A stretch of 64,000 nt of DNA from Plesiocystis pacifica SIR-1 (GCF_000170895.1 NZ_ABCS01000029.1:1-64000), one strand, 5' to 3'. Shown: positions 17,718 through 28,182, counted from the first letter of the stretch. Notes: generated by a model not told the origin, from the letters alone. Program-made: numbers and translations.

Positions 17718-20700
17718 TCAATCGACCACGGTCGGCAGGTCGAGGTGGAACACCGTCCCGATCCCGAGCTCGGTCTCGAAGCTCAGCTCCCCGCCGTGCT
17801 CGAGGGCGATCCCATGGCTCACCGCCAGGCCCAGCCCCGTGCCCTGATCGCGCCCCTTCGTCGTGAAGAAGGGATCGAAGATCCGCGCCTGCACGTCGTC
17901 CGGGATGCCCTTGCCGCGGTCCTGCACGCTGATCCGCAGCCAGCTCTGGGCGTGGCGCTCGAAGCTGCGCGCGCGGATCTCGATCTGCTTGAAGTCCGAG
18001 AAGCTCTCGTAGCGATCGTTGAGCGCGTCCCGGGCGTTGGTCACCAGGTTCATGAGCACCTGCTGGATCTGCTGCACGCGGCAGCGGACCTTCGGCAAGC
18101 CCTCGGGGATGTCGACCTCGAGGCGGATGTGGTCCTTGCGCAGGACCGTGCGGATCAGCGAGAGGGTCGACTCGATCAGCGCCGACACGTGCCCGGCCTC
18201 GAGCTGGAGCTGCTCTCGCTCCTGGCGCGAAAAGGCCAGCAGGTCGCGGACGATGGTCGCGACGCGCTGGGACTCGAGGGTGATCTCGCTGGCGAACTCG
18301 AGCACGAGCTCCTCATCCTGGGTGTTGCCGGCGATGAGCTCCGAGTAGTTCATGATCCCCTGCACGGGGTTGTTGATCTCGTGGGCGACGCCGCTGGCCA
18401 GGGTGCCCAGGGACTCGAGGCGCTGCTGCTGGCGCAGCTGGGTCTCGAGCTCCTCGCGCTGGGACGCGGCCTGCTTGCGCTCGGTGATGTCCGTGGCGAT
18501 GGAGATGAGCTTGTCGACGCCGCCGTCGGCCCCCTCGATGGGCGCGAGGCGGACGTTGTAGTGGCGCTTGGTCGCCCCGGCTCCGAAGCTGATCTCGATC
18601 TCCCGGCGCTCGCCCGTGGCCACGACCTCGGCGAGGACCTCGCTCCAGGTCGGGCCTTCGGTGGTCTGCATCAGCTGCCGCGAGTCCACTCCGATCAGGC
18701 TCTGCGGGTCGGTGCCGTAGGGCTCGAGGTGGTTGATGAACTCGACCCGACCGGCGCGGTCGAGCAGGGAGATCATGTCGGGCACGCCGTCGACCAGGGT
18801 GCGCCAGTTGGCCTCGCTGCGCTGCAGGGCCTCGTAGAGCCGGGCGTTGTCGGCCGCGCTCGCGGCCTGGCCCGCGAACACGCGGAGGATGTCGAGGCCG
18901 CTCTCGTCGAAGCTCTCGTCGCGCTCGCGGGCCTCGACCATGAGCACGCCGTGGATGTCGCTGTGCTGGAACATGGGCACGGCCATCAACATCGAGACGC
19001 CGGACTCGAGCACGTAGGGGTCGCTGGCGAAGCGCGGGTCGTGGTGCAGGTCCTCGATGAACAGCGGCTCGTAGCTGCGGAACACCTCCTCGGCGGCGGA
19101 GGTCGGCAGCCGCCCGCGGGCCTCGTCGACGGGCACGGGCTCGTCGAAGACCTGGCTGCGCGTCCGCACCCGGCTCTCGGCGACGAAGCACAGCTGCCCG
19201 TTGCGCTCGGCCAGCATCACGGCCCGCTCGGCGCCGGTGCTCGACAGCGCGACGCTCAGCAAGCTGTCGACGATGTCCTCGAAGCGCAGGGCCTGGGCGA
19301 TGATCTGGGAGGTGGCCAGCATCAGGTCGAGGTCGAAGCCGGCGAGGGCGATGGCGTTGGCCTCGACGGAGGTCATCGAGGAGGTAGCGATCGACATCGG
19401 CCCGGACTTGGTCACCGGGCGGGCGGGGCCGAAGGCCATCAAGCGCGCGCCGTAGACCCGGCGCAGGCGCGTGGCCACGGCCTCGGCCCCCCACTGGGTG
19501 GCGGTGTGCAGCGCGAGCACCAGGGCGCCCTGGGTCGTCGCGCCCCGGCGGAGGCTGTCGGCGAGGCTCACCAGCCGCTCCCGGGCGAGGAGCTCGACGT
19601 AGGCCAGCTCGAACTCGTGGGCGAGCTCGCCGGCCTCCTCGTAGCGGGCGAGGGCCTGCTCCTTGCGACCGGCGGCGAGCTCTCGCTCGGCGGCGATCAG
19701 CACGGCCATGGCCTCGAAGTTCTCGCGCGCGCCCTGGGACCAGCGGCGGACCGCGGCCTCGCATCGACGCATGCGCTTGCGCAGGGCTCGGCGCTCGCTG
19801 GCGTCGGCCGTCGCGCAGCGGTGGCCGGCACACACGGCGACGATGGTCGCGGTCCGCGGGGTCTCCCACGCGCCGTACATCACCTCCTCGTAGTCGTCGG
19901 CGATGGCCTCGCACAGGCTCACGGCCTCGTCCCGCCGCCCCAGCAGCCACATGCCGATGCTGCGCAGGGCGGTGATGGAGTAGACGCCGAGCTTGGTGCT
20001 GTCGCGGGTGAAGGCCTCGATGGAGAAGCTGCCGGACAGCACGTGCGAGGCCGCGGGCGCGTCGTCGATGCCCCCGATCAGCGCCTCGGCCAGGCCCGTG
20101 ACCGTGCGCGTGATCTCGACGCTCTCCCCTCCCCCGTACTCCGCCGCCTGGCTCGCCCAGCTCGCGCTCACCGAGGCCAGCTCGGCGAGGGGCAGGCCGG
20201 CCTCGAACAGCGCCATGGACCCCGTCGCGGCCGCGAACACGGCCGTGCGCATGTCGCCGCTCTCCTCGAGGGCTCGCTTGGCCGGGACGATCCGCTGGGC
20301 GCACCAGCGCCACGGTCGACACGCAGGCCAGACCAAGAGCACGGCGATCGCCCGGGCCTGGGCCGTGATCGCGGGGACGCCCGCGCTGACGGCCAGCTCG
20401 ATGGCGCGATCGCACAGCTCCCCGGCCTCGGCCGGGTCGCCGGCGCCCGCCGAGATCGCCACGCCCAGCTGGGCCAGGGCGATGGGCATGGTCGGGTGCA
20501 GGCCCGCGCGCATGCCCAGGAACACGTGCACGGCGCTGAGCAACACGAACAGCTCGAGATCGCTCCCGTAGACCACGCGCTTGAGCGAGGCGAGCACGAT
20601 CATCGCGCCGACCTCGGGGCTGCGGGAGGCTCGCGGCAGCTCGGCGAGGCGATCGATGCCGTGGCGCTGGGTCGCCCGCCAGGCCCGCGTGACCCACCAG

Positions 20701-23528
20701 ATCATCCGCGCCCGCGAGCCCGTCATCGGGACCTCGACCTCGAGGCGGTGGAGGGCGTCGACGCCGATCTTCACGGCGTCTTTGGTGCGCTCGATCGTGT
20801 CGAGGAAGTCGATGAAGCGCGCGACGGCGGAGGCGAACTCGACGGGCTCGAGCTGCCAGCGCGTGAGCGCCTCGAACTCGGCCGCGGCCCGCTCGATCTG
20901 GGCGCGCAGCCCGAGCAGCTCGGCGTGGTCGAGGTAGAGCGAGAACAGCAGCGCGTGGCGCCCCTGGCCGGCCTGTGCGGCGGCGAGCTCCGGCTCGAGC
21001 AGGGCCCGGGCGAGCTCGGTGTGCTCGAGGGCGCAGCCCCAGTTGGCCAGGGCCATGGCCCGCCGACCGGCGATGGCGTGGACCGTGCCCAGGCGCTGGC
21101 GCCAGTCCTGGTCGAAGGCGTCGAGGTCGACGCCGCCCTCGAGGTTGCCCTCGGCGAGCACGCTGGCCAGGGAGAAGAGCTGGTGCGCGGGGGCCCGGCG
21201 CAGCGCTCCGGCCATCGCCTCCCCGGCCCCGTCCGCCCTCGCGCCCGCGAGCACGCGCGCGAACAGGTGCTCGCCCAGCGCCCGCCGGACGCTGCGGCCG
21301 CGCTCCGCTCCGACGCGGGCGAAGGTCACGGTGTGCAAGCGCCCGTTGGCGAAGCGGTAGCCCCTGGGCATGGCCAACAGCACGCCCTTGCGCTCGAGGC
21401 CGTCGACGAGCTCGACGAGCTCGGCCACGGGGTGCTCGCTGATGGCCGTGAGCTGATCGAGGCAAAAGCGGAAGCCGAGGCAAGACGCGAGCTCGAGGAC
21501 CTCGCGCTCGGCCGTCGACGCCCGGGCGATGAAGCAGCGGGTGATCGCCTCGAGGCCGACGGGCAGATCGGCCCCGGCCAGGCTCGCGCTGGTCCACCGC
21601 CAGGCCCCCTCCTCCCAGCGCAGCGCGCCCCGCTCGGCGAGCAGGCCCAGGGCCTCCCCCACGCTCAGCGGATCGGACACGCCGTGGCGCTCGATGAACT
21701 CCAAGAGCTCCCCGAGCGCCTCGCCCTCGCGCTCGAGGGCCCCGCTGACCATCGCCTGCAGCTGGCCGCGCTCGAAGCCCGTCAGCCCGATCTCTCGGCG
21801 CCGCCGCTCGGGGACCTTGCCCTCGAGGTGCGCGACGGCGCGGCCCGGGCCCACGCTCACGACCACCAGCATCGAGGTCCCCACGCCGCGCTCGATGAGC
21901 TCGGCGAGCAGCTCGACGGTCCCGCGGTCGGCGTTCTCGAGCTGCTCGAGCATGAGCACCAGGGGGCCGCGCTCGCCAAAGCAAGCGAGCAGGCGCGTCA
22001 CCGCCAGGGCCAGGCGATGGGCCGCGTGCGCGGGCTCTTCGTAGAGCGTGTCGCCGCTCTCCGGCCCCTCGGGCCCCTCGGGCATGGCGGGCGCGGCGGT
22101 CACCTCTGGCAGCTCGAGGAACTCGCCGAGCGCGGGGACCAGCTCGGCGAGCTCGCGGACCAGGGGGCCGAGCCGCGTCCGCAGGCGCTCGCGCCACTCC
22201 TCGCGCCGCTGCTCCCGGAGCATGGCCACGCTGATCACCAGCTCGCTGAGCGCGTCGGCCAGGCCCGCGTAGGGCCGCAGGTAGCTGCGCGCCTCGAAGC
22301 GACCGATGCCGAGGAAGCCCCAGCGCGCGATGACCCGGCGCTCGAAGGCGGCGAGCAGCGAGGTCTTGCCCACGCCGGCCGGGCCGCGCAGGGTGACCAG
22401 GCGCGTCTCCCGACGATCGAGGGCCACGGTCAGCTCGGACTCGAGGGCGCCGATGTACTCGTCCCGGCCGAACAGCGCGTGGGGCATGAGCAGGCCCCTC
22501 GGCGGCAGCGCCAACGTAGGCTCGGACTCCGCGGCGTCGAGGCTCCCCCCGCCCTCGAGCTGCGCGGCGACCTTGCGCAGCGTCGCCGCCACCTCCCCCG
22601 CCGAGCGCGGCCGGTGCTCGGGCAGCTTGGCCAACAGCTTCATGACCAGGCGGGTCAGCGCGCGCGGGAGCAAGGGGCACAGCTCGCCCAGCGGACGGGG
22701 CTCGAGCTGCAGGTGGGCGCGGAGCAGCTCGCCCGCGCTCGCCCCCGAGAAGGGCAAGCGGCCCGAGAAGCGCTCGTAGGCCATGACGCCGAGGGCGTAG
22801 AGATCGCTGCGCGGCTCTCGGGGTCGAAAGCGTCGGCCGATCTGCTCGGGCGCGCGGTAGGCCAGGTGCTCGCGCAACAGCTCGGGGTGCTCGAGCTCTC
22901 GCGGCTCGCCGTCGAGGAGGCCAGAGCAGCCCGAGTCGACGAGCGACACCCCGCCGTGCTCGTGGACCCACACCGCGCGCGGGCACAGCTCGCCGTGGAC
23001 CAGGCCCTCGGCGTGCAGGCGCTCGAGGATGTCGGCGAGTTGAATGAAGGACGCGACCGCCCCCGCGACGTCCACCGCCGCCACGCTCGCCGCCTTGGCC
23101 TCGGCCGGAGCCCCGCGCTCGTCTCGGGCGTCGGCGAACGAGCGCCCGGGCAAGCGCGGGCGCACGATCTCGACGCGCCCGCCCTCGTGCGCGACGCTCA
23201 GGGTCTCGCCCACGCCCTCCACGGCCACGGCCGCGCGCAGCTGCAGCTGACGACACAGCCACGGCGCGAGGGTCTCGCTGGTCTCGACGCGCCTGACCAC
23301 CACCGCGCGCCCGTCTCGCTCCTCGTCGAGCTCACGCACGACCGCACTCGGCGTCGCCCGGAGCAAGCGCCCATGTTCAGTAAGCTCTTTGGCCCCGAGC
23401 TTCATCTGGACCCCCACCGATCGTGCATCCACGGTCTCGCGCATGGGCGGCATCGGGGGTACGACGTCGACTCGATCGATTCGATCATGGGCGAGGTTCG
23501 CGACCGGATCGCCGGCCAGCACCAACAT
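17718..23528 (-). CDS. pseudokinase - AAA-type ATPase - helical repeat - GAF - PAS - histidine kinase
   Basis: About 1,936 residues. In order: a Ser/Thr kinase-like domain (about 40-310); an ATP-binding module with P-loop GPAGVGKTSLL (near 387) as in predictive ATPases of MalT/PknK type; a long alpha-helical repeat region; GAF (about 1410-1560); PAS (about 1563-1680, ending DITERKQA); HisKA with SGVAHEINNPVQG (His near 1715); and HATPase_c (DRGKGIPDD, GTGLGLAVSHG). The kinase domain is degenerate: no Gly-rich loop, HGELCP in place of HRDLKP, and DSG in place of DFG. The histidine kinase appears intact. No receiver gene is adjacent. The start could also be GTG 23522, since TACAAT lies over the ATG. 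Confidence 0.85.
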   Translation of the reverse strand: MLVLAGDPVANLAHDRIDRVDVVPPMPPMRETVDARSVGVQMKLGAKELTEHGRLLRATPSAVVRELDEERDGRAVVVRRVETSETLAPWLCRQLQLRAAVAVEGVGETLSVAHEGGRVEIVRPRLPGRSFADARDERGAPAEAKAASVAAVDVAGAVASFIQLADILERLHAEGLVHGELCPRAVWVHEHGGVSLVDSGCSGLLDGEPRELEHPELLREHLAYRAPEQIGRRFRPREPRSDLYALGVMAYERFSGRLPFSGASAGELLRAHLQLEPRPLGELCPLLPRALTRLVMKLLAKLPEHRPRSAGEVAATLRKVAAQLEGGGSLDAAESEPTLALPPRGLLMPHALFGRDEYIGALESELTVALDRRETRLVTLRGPAGVGKTSLLAAFERRVIARWGFLGIGRFEARSYLRPYAGLADALSELVISVAMLREQRREEWRERLRTRLGPLVRELAELVPALGEFLELPEVTAAPAMPEGPEGPESGDTLYEEPAHAAHRLALAVTRLLACFGERGPLVLMLEQLENADRGTVELLAELIERGVGTSMLVVVSVGPGRAVAHLEGKVPERRRREIGLTGFERGQLQAMVSGALEREGEALGELLEFIERHGVSDPLSVGEALGLLAERGALRWEEGAWRWTSASLAGADLPVGLEAITRCFIARASTAEREVLELASCLGFRFCLDQLTAISEHPVAELVELVDGLERKGVLLAMPRGYRFANGRLHTVTFARVGAERGRSVRRALGEHLFARVLAGARADGAGEAMAGALRRAPAHQLFSLASVLAEGNLEGGVDLDAFDQDWRQRLGTVHAIAGRRAMALANWGCALEHTELARALLEPELAAAQAGQGRHALLFSLYLDHAELLGLRAQIERAAAEFEALTRWQLEPVEFASAVARFIDFLDTIERTKDAVKIGVDALHRLEVEVPMTGSRARMIWWVTRAWRATQRHGIDRLAELPRASRSPEVGAMIVLASLKRVVYGSDLELFVLLSAVHVFLGMRAGLHPTMPIALAQLGVAISAGAGDPAEAGELCDRAIELAVSAGVPAITAQARAIAVLLVWPACRPWRWCAQRIVPAKRALEESGDMRTAVFAAATGSMALFEAGLPLAELASVSASWASQAAEYGGGESVEITRTVTGLAEALIGGIDDAPAASHVLSGSFSIEAFTRDSTKLGVYSITALRSIGMWLLGRRDEAVSLCEAIADDYEEVMYGAWETPRTATIVAVCAGHRCATADASERRALRKRMRRCEAAVRRWSQGARENFEAMAVLIAAERELAAGRKEQALARYEEAGELAHEFELAYVELLARERLVSLADSLRRGATTQGALVLALHTATQWGAEAVATRLRRVYGARLMAFGPARPVTKSGPMSIATSSMTSVEANAIALAGFDLDLMLATSQIIAQALRFEDIVDSLLSVALSSTGAERAVMLAERNGQLCFVAESRVRTRSQVFDEPVPVDEARGRLPTSAAEEVFRSYEPLFIEDLHHDPRFASDPYVLESGVSMLMAVPMFQHSDIHGVLMVEARERDESFDESGLDILRVFAGQAASAADNARLYEALQRSEANWRTLVDGVPDMISLLDRAGRVEFINHLEPYGTDPQSLIGVDSRQLMQTTEGPTWSEVLAEVVATGERREIEISFGAGATKRHYNVRLAPIEGADGGVDKLISIATDITERKQAASQREELETQLRQQQRLESLGTLASGVAHEINNPVQGIMNYSELIAGNTQDEELVLEFASEITLESQRVATIVRDLLAFSRQEREQLQLEAGHVSALIESTLSLIRTVLRKDHIRLEVDIPEGLPKVRCRVQQIQQVLMNLVTNARDALNDRYESFSDFKQIEIRARSFERHAQSWLRISVQDRGKGIPDDVQARIFDPFFTTKGRDQGTGLGLAVSHGIALEHGGELSFETELGIGTVFHLDLPTVVD

Positions 23529-23659
23529 TGTAGTCCCGTCCCTCGCGAGCGGGGGCCGCAGCCCGACCGCGCGCTGCCGCTCGCGTGTGACTCGCTCCTC
23601 GCATCTCGACGCCCCAGCGCCTCGCCCCCGCCTCTCGACGGGCTGGCGGTCCGGCAAGC

Positions 23660-25282
23660 TCAGCCAGGCCCGCCGAAGATCCGCGAGCGCGCCTGCACAT
23701 AACGTCCGAAGGTGCTGTCCCCTGTCAAAATGGGCACCGGAGTGGGCTCTAGATCATCGATGCGTCCGAGCACGCCATCGCCACTGAGGGCGAACAAGTT
23801 TCGGGGCACATCCACGGAATTCACCTCGTCGACGCCGTCGGAGAGCACGGACAGGACGCTGTGGGTCAAGATCGCGCCCTGTTCGTCGATGGCGAGGACG
23901 ACCATCGGAACCCCCGGAAAGCGCTCGAGCCCGCGGAGCCGCGACACCCGGACGAGCTGCGTAATCGGTTCCAGCTCCGTGCCCGGCTGCTCCCCCGGAC
24001 CCGGGGGAATCACGCACGACCAGGCCACCCAGCTCCCGCTCGGAGAGAACGCGGCCTCGCCTGCAAAGAAGCAGTCGGTGTCCTCTTCGTTGAGGGTCTC
24101 GAGGATCCCGGCGAGGGCGTCGACGCGGACCACCGCCCCGGCTCCCGACATGAACACGACCCCGGTGCCGTCGGCGAAGGGCGCCCAGGCGTACTCGGGC
24201 GGGTCGACCATGGTGACGCTCCGAAGGCCCTCGTCCCCAGGGGCGCGCTCGTCCCACAGGTGGAGCGCCCCCGCGCCCAGCCACACGCTGGTCTCGCCGT
24301 CGACGTTGAGCAACAGCTGCAAGGTCCCCGCGGCGTGCTCGGACGCGAGCTTGGGCGGCAGCGCCAGCGGGCCCGAGCTGAGCCCTCCGTCGGCGCCACC
24401 GATCGAGCCCTCGCGCAGATCGAAGCGCTGCCAGCTCCCGCCGTCGGCGCTGGAGCGCGCGAGCACGCTCTCCCCCGAGGCCGACACCGACGCCAAGGTC
24501 CCGCACGCCTCGCGGGCCAGGCAGCGGGTGGTCAGCCCCGGGTCGTCGGGCAGGCTCCCGCTCGGGCCCATGCGATCCTCGACCTGCGCGACGCGGCGAA
24601 CCCGCGGGTCGGTGCCAGACTCGGGGTAGCGGACGAAGTGCAGCGAGGCGCTGGCCGGCCCGAGCTCGGCCGCGACCACCACCGGCGCCCCGACGGCGCT
24701 GAGCACCCAGTCGAAGCTACCCGGGATCCGCTCGGGCTGGACGCGGCCGCCCGAGCTCCCCACGTCCACGCCCGCGCCCAGGGGCAGGACGGCGAGGTGG
24801 TCGGACACCGCGGTGCCCAGGCGGGTCCAGCTCAAGGCCGTGCCGCGGGCGGTGAAGGCCACCGAGGCCACGGCCTCGAGGCTCGGGGACGGGAGCTCCA
24901 GGGGCAATCGACGGCCATCGCGCAGATCGATCCACCCCGCGTTTTGGGCACCCGCGCGGATCAACACGCCGCGCCCCTGCGGACCGAGGGTGACGCGATC
25001 GATGGGGTCCTCCTCGCCGAGGATGTCGAGCTCGCGCAGCTCCCCGCGGTCGTAGACGTGCAGGCGCCGCTGACCGTCCTCGCCGAGGCCGTCCATCCAC
25101 ACCGCGCGGGCGTCGACGGTGGGCGTGCCGCAGGCCGGGAGCGCGGCCACGAGCGCCGAAATCACGGCGCCTCCCCGGGCCGGCGTGAGATCCCCCAGTA
25201 CCCTCCCAGGCCGCCGAGGCGCGCCGGCAGATGGGGCCCCCTCAGGCCGAGCGGCCTGTCCGCGAGCCCCTTCCCCAGACAC
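23660..25282 (-). CDS. exported beta-propeller-like lipoprotein, function unknown
   Basis: 540 residues from GTG 25282, which has TAGCGT 6 nt upstream. An alternative GTG at 25165 follows a GGGGAGG ribosome-binding site and would give 501 residues. The segment VISALVAALPACG has a hydrophobic core and an LPAC lipobox. The rest is rich in short beta-strand patterns with Gly/Ser/Asp turns (AFSPSGSWVAWSC, FADGTGVVFMSG), typical of WD40/TolB-like propellers, and contains several cysteines. It precedes the large hybrid kinase on the same strand by 131 bp. Role unknown; the propeller assignment is inference from periodicity. Confidence 0.7.
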   Translation of the reverse strand: MSGEGARGQAARPEGAPSAGAPRRPGRVLGDLTPARGGAVISALVAALPACGTPTVDARAVWMDGLGEDGQRRLHVYDRGELRELDILGEEDPIDRVTLGPQGRGVLIRAGAQNAGWIDLRDGRRLPLELPSPSLEAVASVAFTARGTALSWTRLGTAVSDHLAVLPLGAGVDVGSSGGRVQPERIPGSFDWVLSAVGAPVVVAAELGPASASLHFVRYPESGTDPRVRRVAQVEDRMGPSGSLPDDPGLTTRCLAREACGTLASVSASGESVLARSSADGGSWQRFDLREGSIGGADGGLSSGPLALPPKLASEHAAGTLQLLLNVDGETSVWLGAGALHLWDERAPGDEGLRSVTMVDPPEYAWAPFADGTGVVFMSGAGAVVRVDALAGILETLNEEDTDCFFAGEAAFSPSGSWVAWSCVIPPGPGEQPGTELEPITQLVRVSRLRGLERFPGVPMVVLAIDEQGAILTHSVLSVLSDGVDEVNSVDVPRNLFALSGDGVLGRIDDLEPTPVPILTGDSTFGRYVQARSRIFGGPG

Positions 25283-25288
25283 GGCGCC

Positions 25289-25294
25289 ACGCTA
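25289..25294 (-). promoter_or_regulatory. -10 box (TAGCGT) for the exported protein gene
   Basis: TAGCGT on the minus strand is 6 nt before GTG 25282; it supports the upstream start. Confidence 0.35.
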
Positions 25295-25399
25295 CCACGC
25301 GCGCCCCCGTCCCTGACCCCCAGCGGGGGGCCGAATGACCGGGATTGGTCCCCTGGCCGCCTTGCGCCAATGGGCGCCATCGGGCAAGGTGGCGCGCCA

Positions 25400-27460
25400 A
25401 TGGCCGAGGACCAGGAGAACAACGACGAGCTCGTGATCGAGGAGGGCGCGGACGCTGCGGCGCTGGCCCAACAACAACAGATCGCAGCGATGCAAAAGGC
25501 CGCTTCGGAGATTGACCTGGTGGTCCTCCCCCTCGCGTGCATCAACGAAGGCAAGGGCGCGCCCCTGTCCATGGGCGTCCAGCGCTGGCTCGCCCAGGAG
25601 CTCGCGCGCACCGGGCTCAAGGCCGCCGCGCCGGTGTTCACGGCCATCGCCGAGCAGCAAGGGCGCAAGGTCCCCGCGCTGCTCGTCTACAAGGACCCCT
25701 GGGTCGACGCCCGGGCCCTCGAGGGCGCCGCGCGCTTCCCCAACGCCACCCGGCTGATCGCCGCGAACTTCTCGGTGTCCGAGGAGCAGCTGACCCTCGA
25801 GGTCCGGCTGTCCACCGTCCACCGCGGCGAGGGCGACGAGACGACCGTCGAGGTCGAGGTCGAAGGCGAAGAGGGCGAAGAGGCCAAGACCGAGTCCCGC
25901 ACCGTCCCCGGGCGCCTCGAGACCGTCGGCACCTGGACCTTCGAGAGCAAGGCCGAGACCGTCGGCGAGAAGTTCCTCGAGGCCCTCAAGACCGTCGGCG
26001 AGGCCACGGGTCAGACCGTCGAGCACGACAGCTGGCAGACCGCCTTCAAGACCCAAAACCCCCAGGCCATGCTCAGCTTCCTCGTGGGCCTGGGCAACCT
26101 CTCGGCGCTCCAGGGCCGCACCGTGCCCGCGACCACCGACCAGCTCATCAACCCGCTGATGGACGCGATCAACCGCGACCCGGCGATGGACCCCGCGATG
26201 GAGGCCCTCCACGCGATGGTCGACCTCATCATCGGCATCCAGCCTGACCGCACCGCGACCCCGCTGTGCCTCCAGGCCCTGTCGATCGCCGCCCAGCGCC
26301 GCAAGGACGACGCCGAGGCCTGGCACCACCTGGCCGCCGTCGCGCGCCGCATGGGCGACCTGCCCACGGCCATCAACGGCTTCAACCAGGCCTTCAACCT
26401 CGAGCCCACCAACATCCAGATCGCGGTCAACTTCATCCAGACCCTGCGCGGCGGCGGCGACACCGAGAACGCCCTCAAGGTCGCCCAGCACGCCGCCGAG
26501 CAGGGCAACGACGGGCCGCCCGTGCTCGCGCTGCTCGGCAGCCTGCTCATCGAGAAGGACGACTTCGACGCCGCCGAGCCCTTCCTGCGCCGCGCCGTCG
26601 AGGAGGGCAAGATCCCCAGCGCCTACGGCGACCTGGCCAACGTGCTGTGGGACCGCTCCGACGATGACACCGACGAGCAAAAGGAAGACCGCGAGGAGGC
26701 CATGACCCTGCTCGCGACCGCCGTCGGCCTCAACCACGTGGCCAAGAGCGCCATCGAGATGCTCCTCGATCTGGCCATGGAGGAAGAGGACGACAAGGCC
26801 ACCGAGCTGCTGCTCGGCGCGGGCGAGAAGCACGCCACCAACGCGGCCGTGCTGACCTCGCTGACCACCTTCTACGTCGAGGGCGAGAACCCCGAGGAGG
26901 CCCGCCCCTGGCTCGAGAAGCTCCTCGCCCTGCCCCGCCGCAGCCTCGACGACGACGCCTTCGCGCGCCGGACCATGCTCGCCCTCGAGATCGACGAGTT
27001 CGAGGAGCGCTACGAGGTCGCCATCGACAACGTCAACAGCGGCGACCCCGGCAAGCAAAACGAGGCCGCCGTGTTCCTGCGCGAGGTCATCGCCAAGGAC
27101 GCCCGCTACTGGCAGCCGCACCTCATGCTCGCCCTCGCCGTGCGCGAGTCCGAGGGTGACGCCGCGGCCCTGAGCCACCTGATGAACGCCGTGCGCCTGC
27201 GCCCCAACGACGGCCAGATCCGCCAGCTCATCGCCGCGATCTTGCGCAAGCAGGGCCGCCCGCGCGAGGCCGTCGAGCACCTGCGCGCCGTCGTCGCCCT
27301 CAACCCCCGCGACGTCGAGCCGGTCATCAGCCTGGCGACCTGCATGCGCGACGCGAACATGTTCGCCGAGGCCCGCCAGATCTGCACCGCCGCGCTGCAG
27401 ATGATCCCCAACCAGCCGCAGTTCGAGGCCATCCTCGCCAGCCTGCCGCCGGCCAAGTAG
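25400..27460 (+). CDS. tetratricopeptide repeat protein
   Basis: 686 residues, acidic N-terminus, no signal peptide. Residues about 35-220 form an alpha/beta region (LVVLPLACINEGKGAPLSMGVQRWL) followed by TPR-type helices from about 270 to the end, for example HHLAAVARRMGDLPTAINGF and LNPRDVEPVISLATCMRD. ATG 25400 is used (AAGG about 10 nt upstream); an earlier in-frame ATG 27 nt upstream is possible. It is likely a cytoplasmic scaffold. It is followed by a good intrinsic terminator, so it is probably monocistronic. Divergent from the exported-protein gene. Confidence 0.85.
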   Translation: MAEDQENNDELVIEEGADAAALAQQQQIAAMQKAASEIDLVVLPLACINEGKGAPLSMGVQRWLAQELARTGLKAAAPVFTAIAEQQGRKVPALLVYKDPWVDARALEGAARFPNATRLIAANFSVSEEQLTLEVRLSTVHRGEGDETTVEVEVEGEEGEEAKTESRTVPGRLETVGTWTFESKAETVGEKFLEALKTVGEATGQTVEHDSWQTAFKTQNPQAMLSFLVGLGNLSALQGRTVPATTDQLINPLMDAINRDPAMDPAMEALHAMVDLIIGIQPDRTATPLCLQALSIAAQRRKDDAEAWHHLAAVARRMGDLPTAINGFNQAFNLEPTNIQIAVNFIQTLRGGGDTENALKVAQHAAEQGNDGPPVLALLGSLLIEKDDFDAAEPFLRRAVEEGKIPSAYGDLANVLWDRSDDDTDEQKEDREEAMTLLATAVGLNHVAKSAIEMLLDLAMEEEDDKATELLLGAGEKHATNAAVLTSLTTFYVEGENPEEARPWLEKLLALPRRSLDDDAFARRTMLALEIDEFEERYEVAIDNVNSGDPGKQNEAAVFLREVIAKDARYWQPHLMLALAVRESEGDAAALSHLMNAVRLRPNDGQIRQLIAAILRKQGRPREAVEHLRAVVALNPRDVEPVISLATCMRDANMFAEARQICTAALQMIPNQPQFEAILASLPPAK

Positions 27461-27494
27461 GCCCAGGTCGTCCGCGTCGTCGGCCTCGCCGACG

Positions 27495-27530
27495 CAGAGC
27501 CCTCGCCGTGTGCGGGGGCTCTTTCGTTTG
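27495..27530 (+). terminator. intrinsic terminator of the TPR gene
   Basis: Stem AGAGCCC (27496-27502) with GGGCTCT (27516-27522), loop 13 nt, followed by TTCGTTT. It is one of the clearest Rho-independent terminators in the window. Confidence 0.7.
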
Positions 27531-27588
27531 CGCGTCCGCGTGCCAGGTGATCGACTCGCGCTCAGCTCGGCACACCCAGGGTGTCCCC

Positions 27589-28182
27589 ATGCGACGCCGA
27601 TCCGCCCCCCGCCTGCCTCTGTTCGCATCCACCCTCGCGCTGAGCCTGCTCGCGTGCGGAGGTGACGACGGCGGCGACGACGGCGACGCGAGCGGCCCGC
27701 CCTGCGAGGACGACCTGTTGCTGTGCGAGAGCGGCGAGCCCCTCCAGCCCGATCCGGCCTGCACCCTCGAGGGCGAGCTGAGCTTCGAGCTCGGCAACGC
27801 CGAGGGCAGCTTCACGCCCCTCGCCCCCGGCGAGACCCCGACGACCATCACCGGAAACCAGGGCGGCTGGCACACCTGGCTCGGGGTCCGCGTGCTCGAC
27901 CCGGCCCTCGACTACCCCGGCGTCGAGGTCCGCGTCGACCTGCTCGAGTGCTACGACGACTGCGAGGCCGAGGACGCGGCCTTCGAGCAGGTCCGCTCGC
28001 GCACCGTCGTCAGCCCCGGGGTCGAGGCCAACGGCGCCGTCGAGGTCACCGACATCCTGTTCGTGTGGTGGTCGGACTGGTTTGGCGTCTCGTCGAGCGA
28101 TCGCTGGCGCCTCGAGGTCAGCGTCCGCGACCGATGCGGCCGCGAGGGCAGCCTCAGCCACCAATTCGTACCGCCAAGCTGA
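27589..28182 (+). CDS. secreted lipoprotein, unknown function
   Basis: 197 residues. Basic n-region MRRRSAPR, hydrophobic core and lipobox LLAC, then an acidic Gly/Asp linker and a beta-rich domain with four to six cysteines (CTLEGELSF, CYDDC, DRCGREG). ATG 27589 is chosen because it places the signal peptide at the start; ORF upstream of it lacks a signal. Its TGA stop is the first base triplet of a module 1 repeat (TGAGTCG), so the repeat array begins at the stop codon. Function unknown. Confidence 0.75.
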   Translation: MRRRSAPRLPLFASTLALSLLACGGDDGGDDGDASGPPCEDDLLLCESGEPLQPDPACTLEGELSFELGNAEGSFTPLAPGETPTTITGNQGGWHTWLGVRVLDPALDYPGVEVRVDLLECYDDCEAEDAAFEQVRSRTVVSPGVEANGAVEVTDILFVWWSDWFGVSSSDRWRLEVSVRDRCGREGSLSHQFVPPS

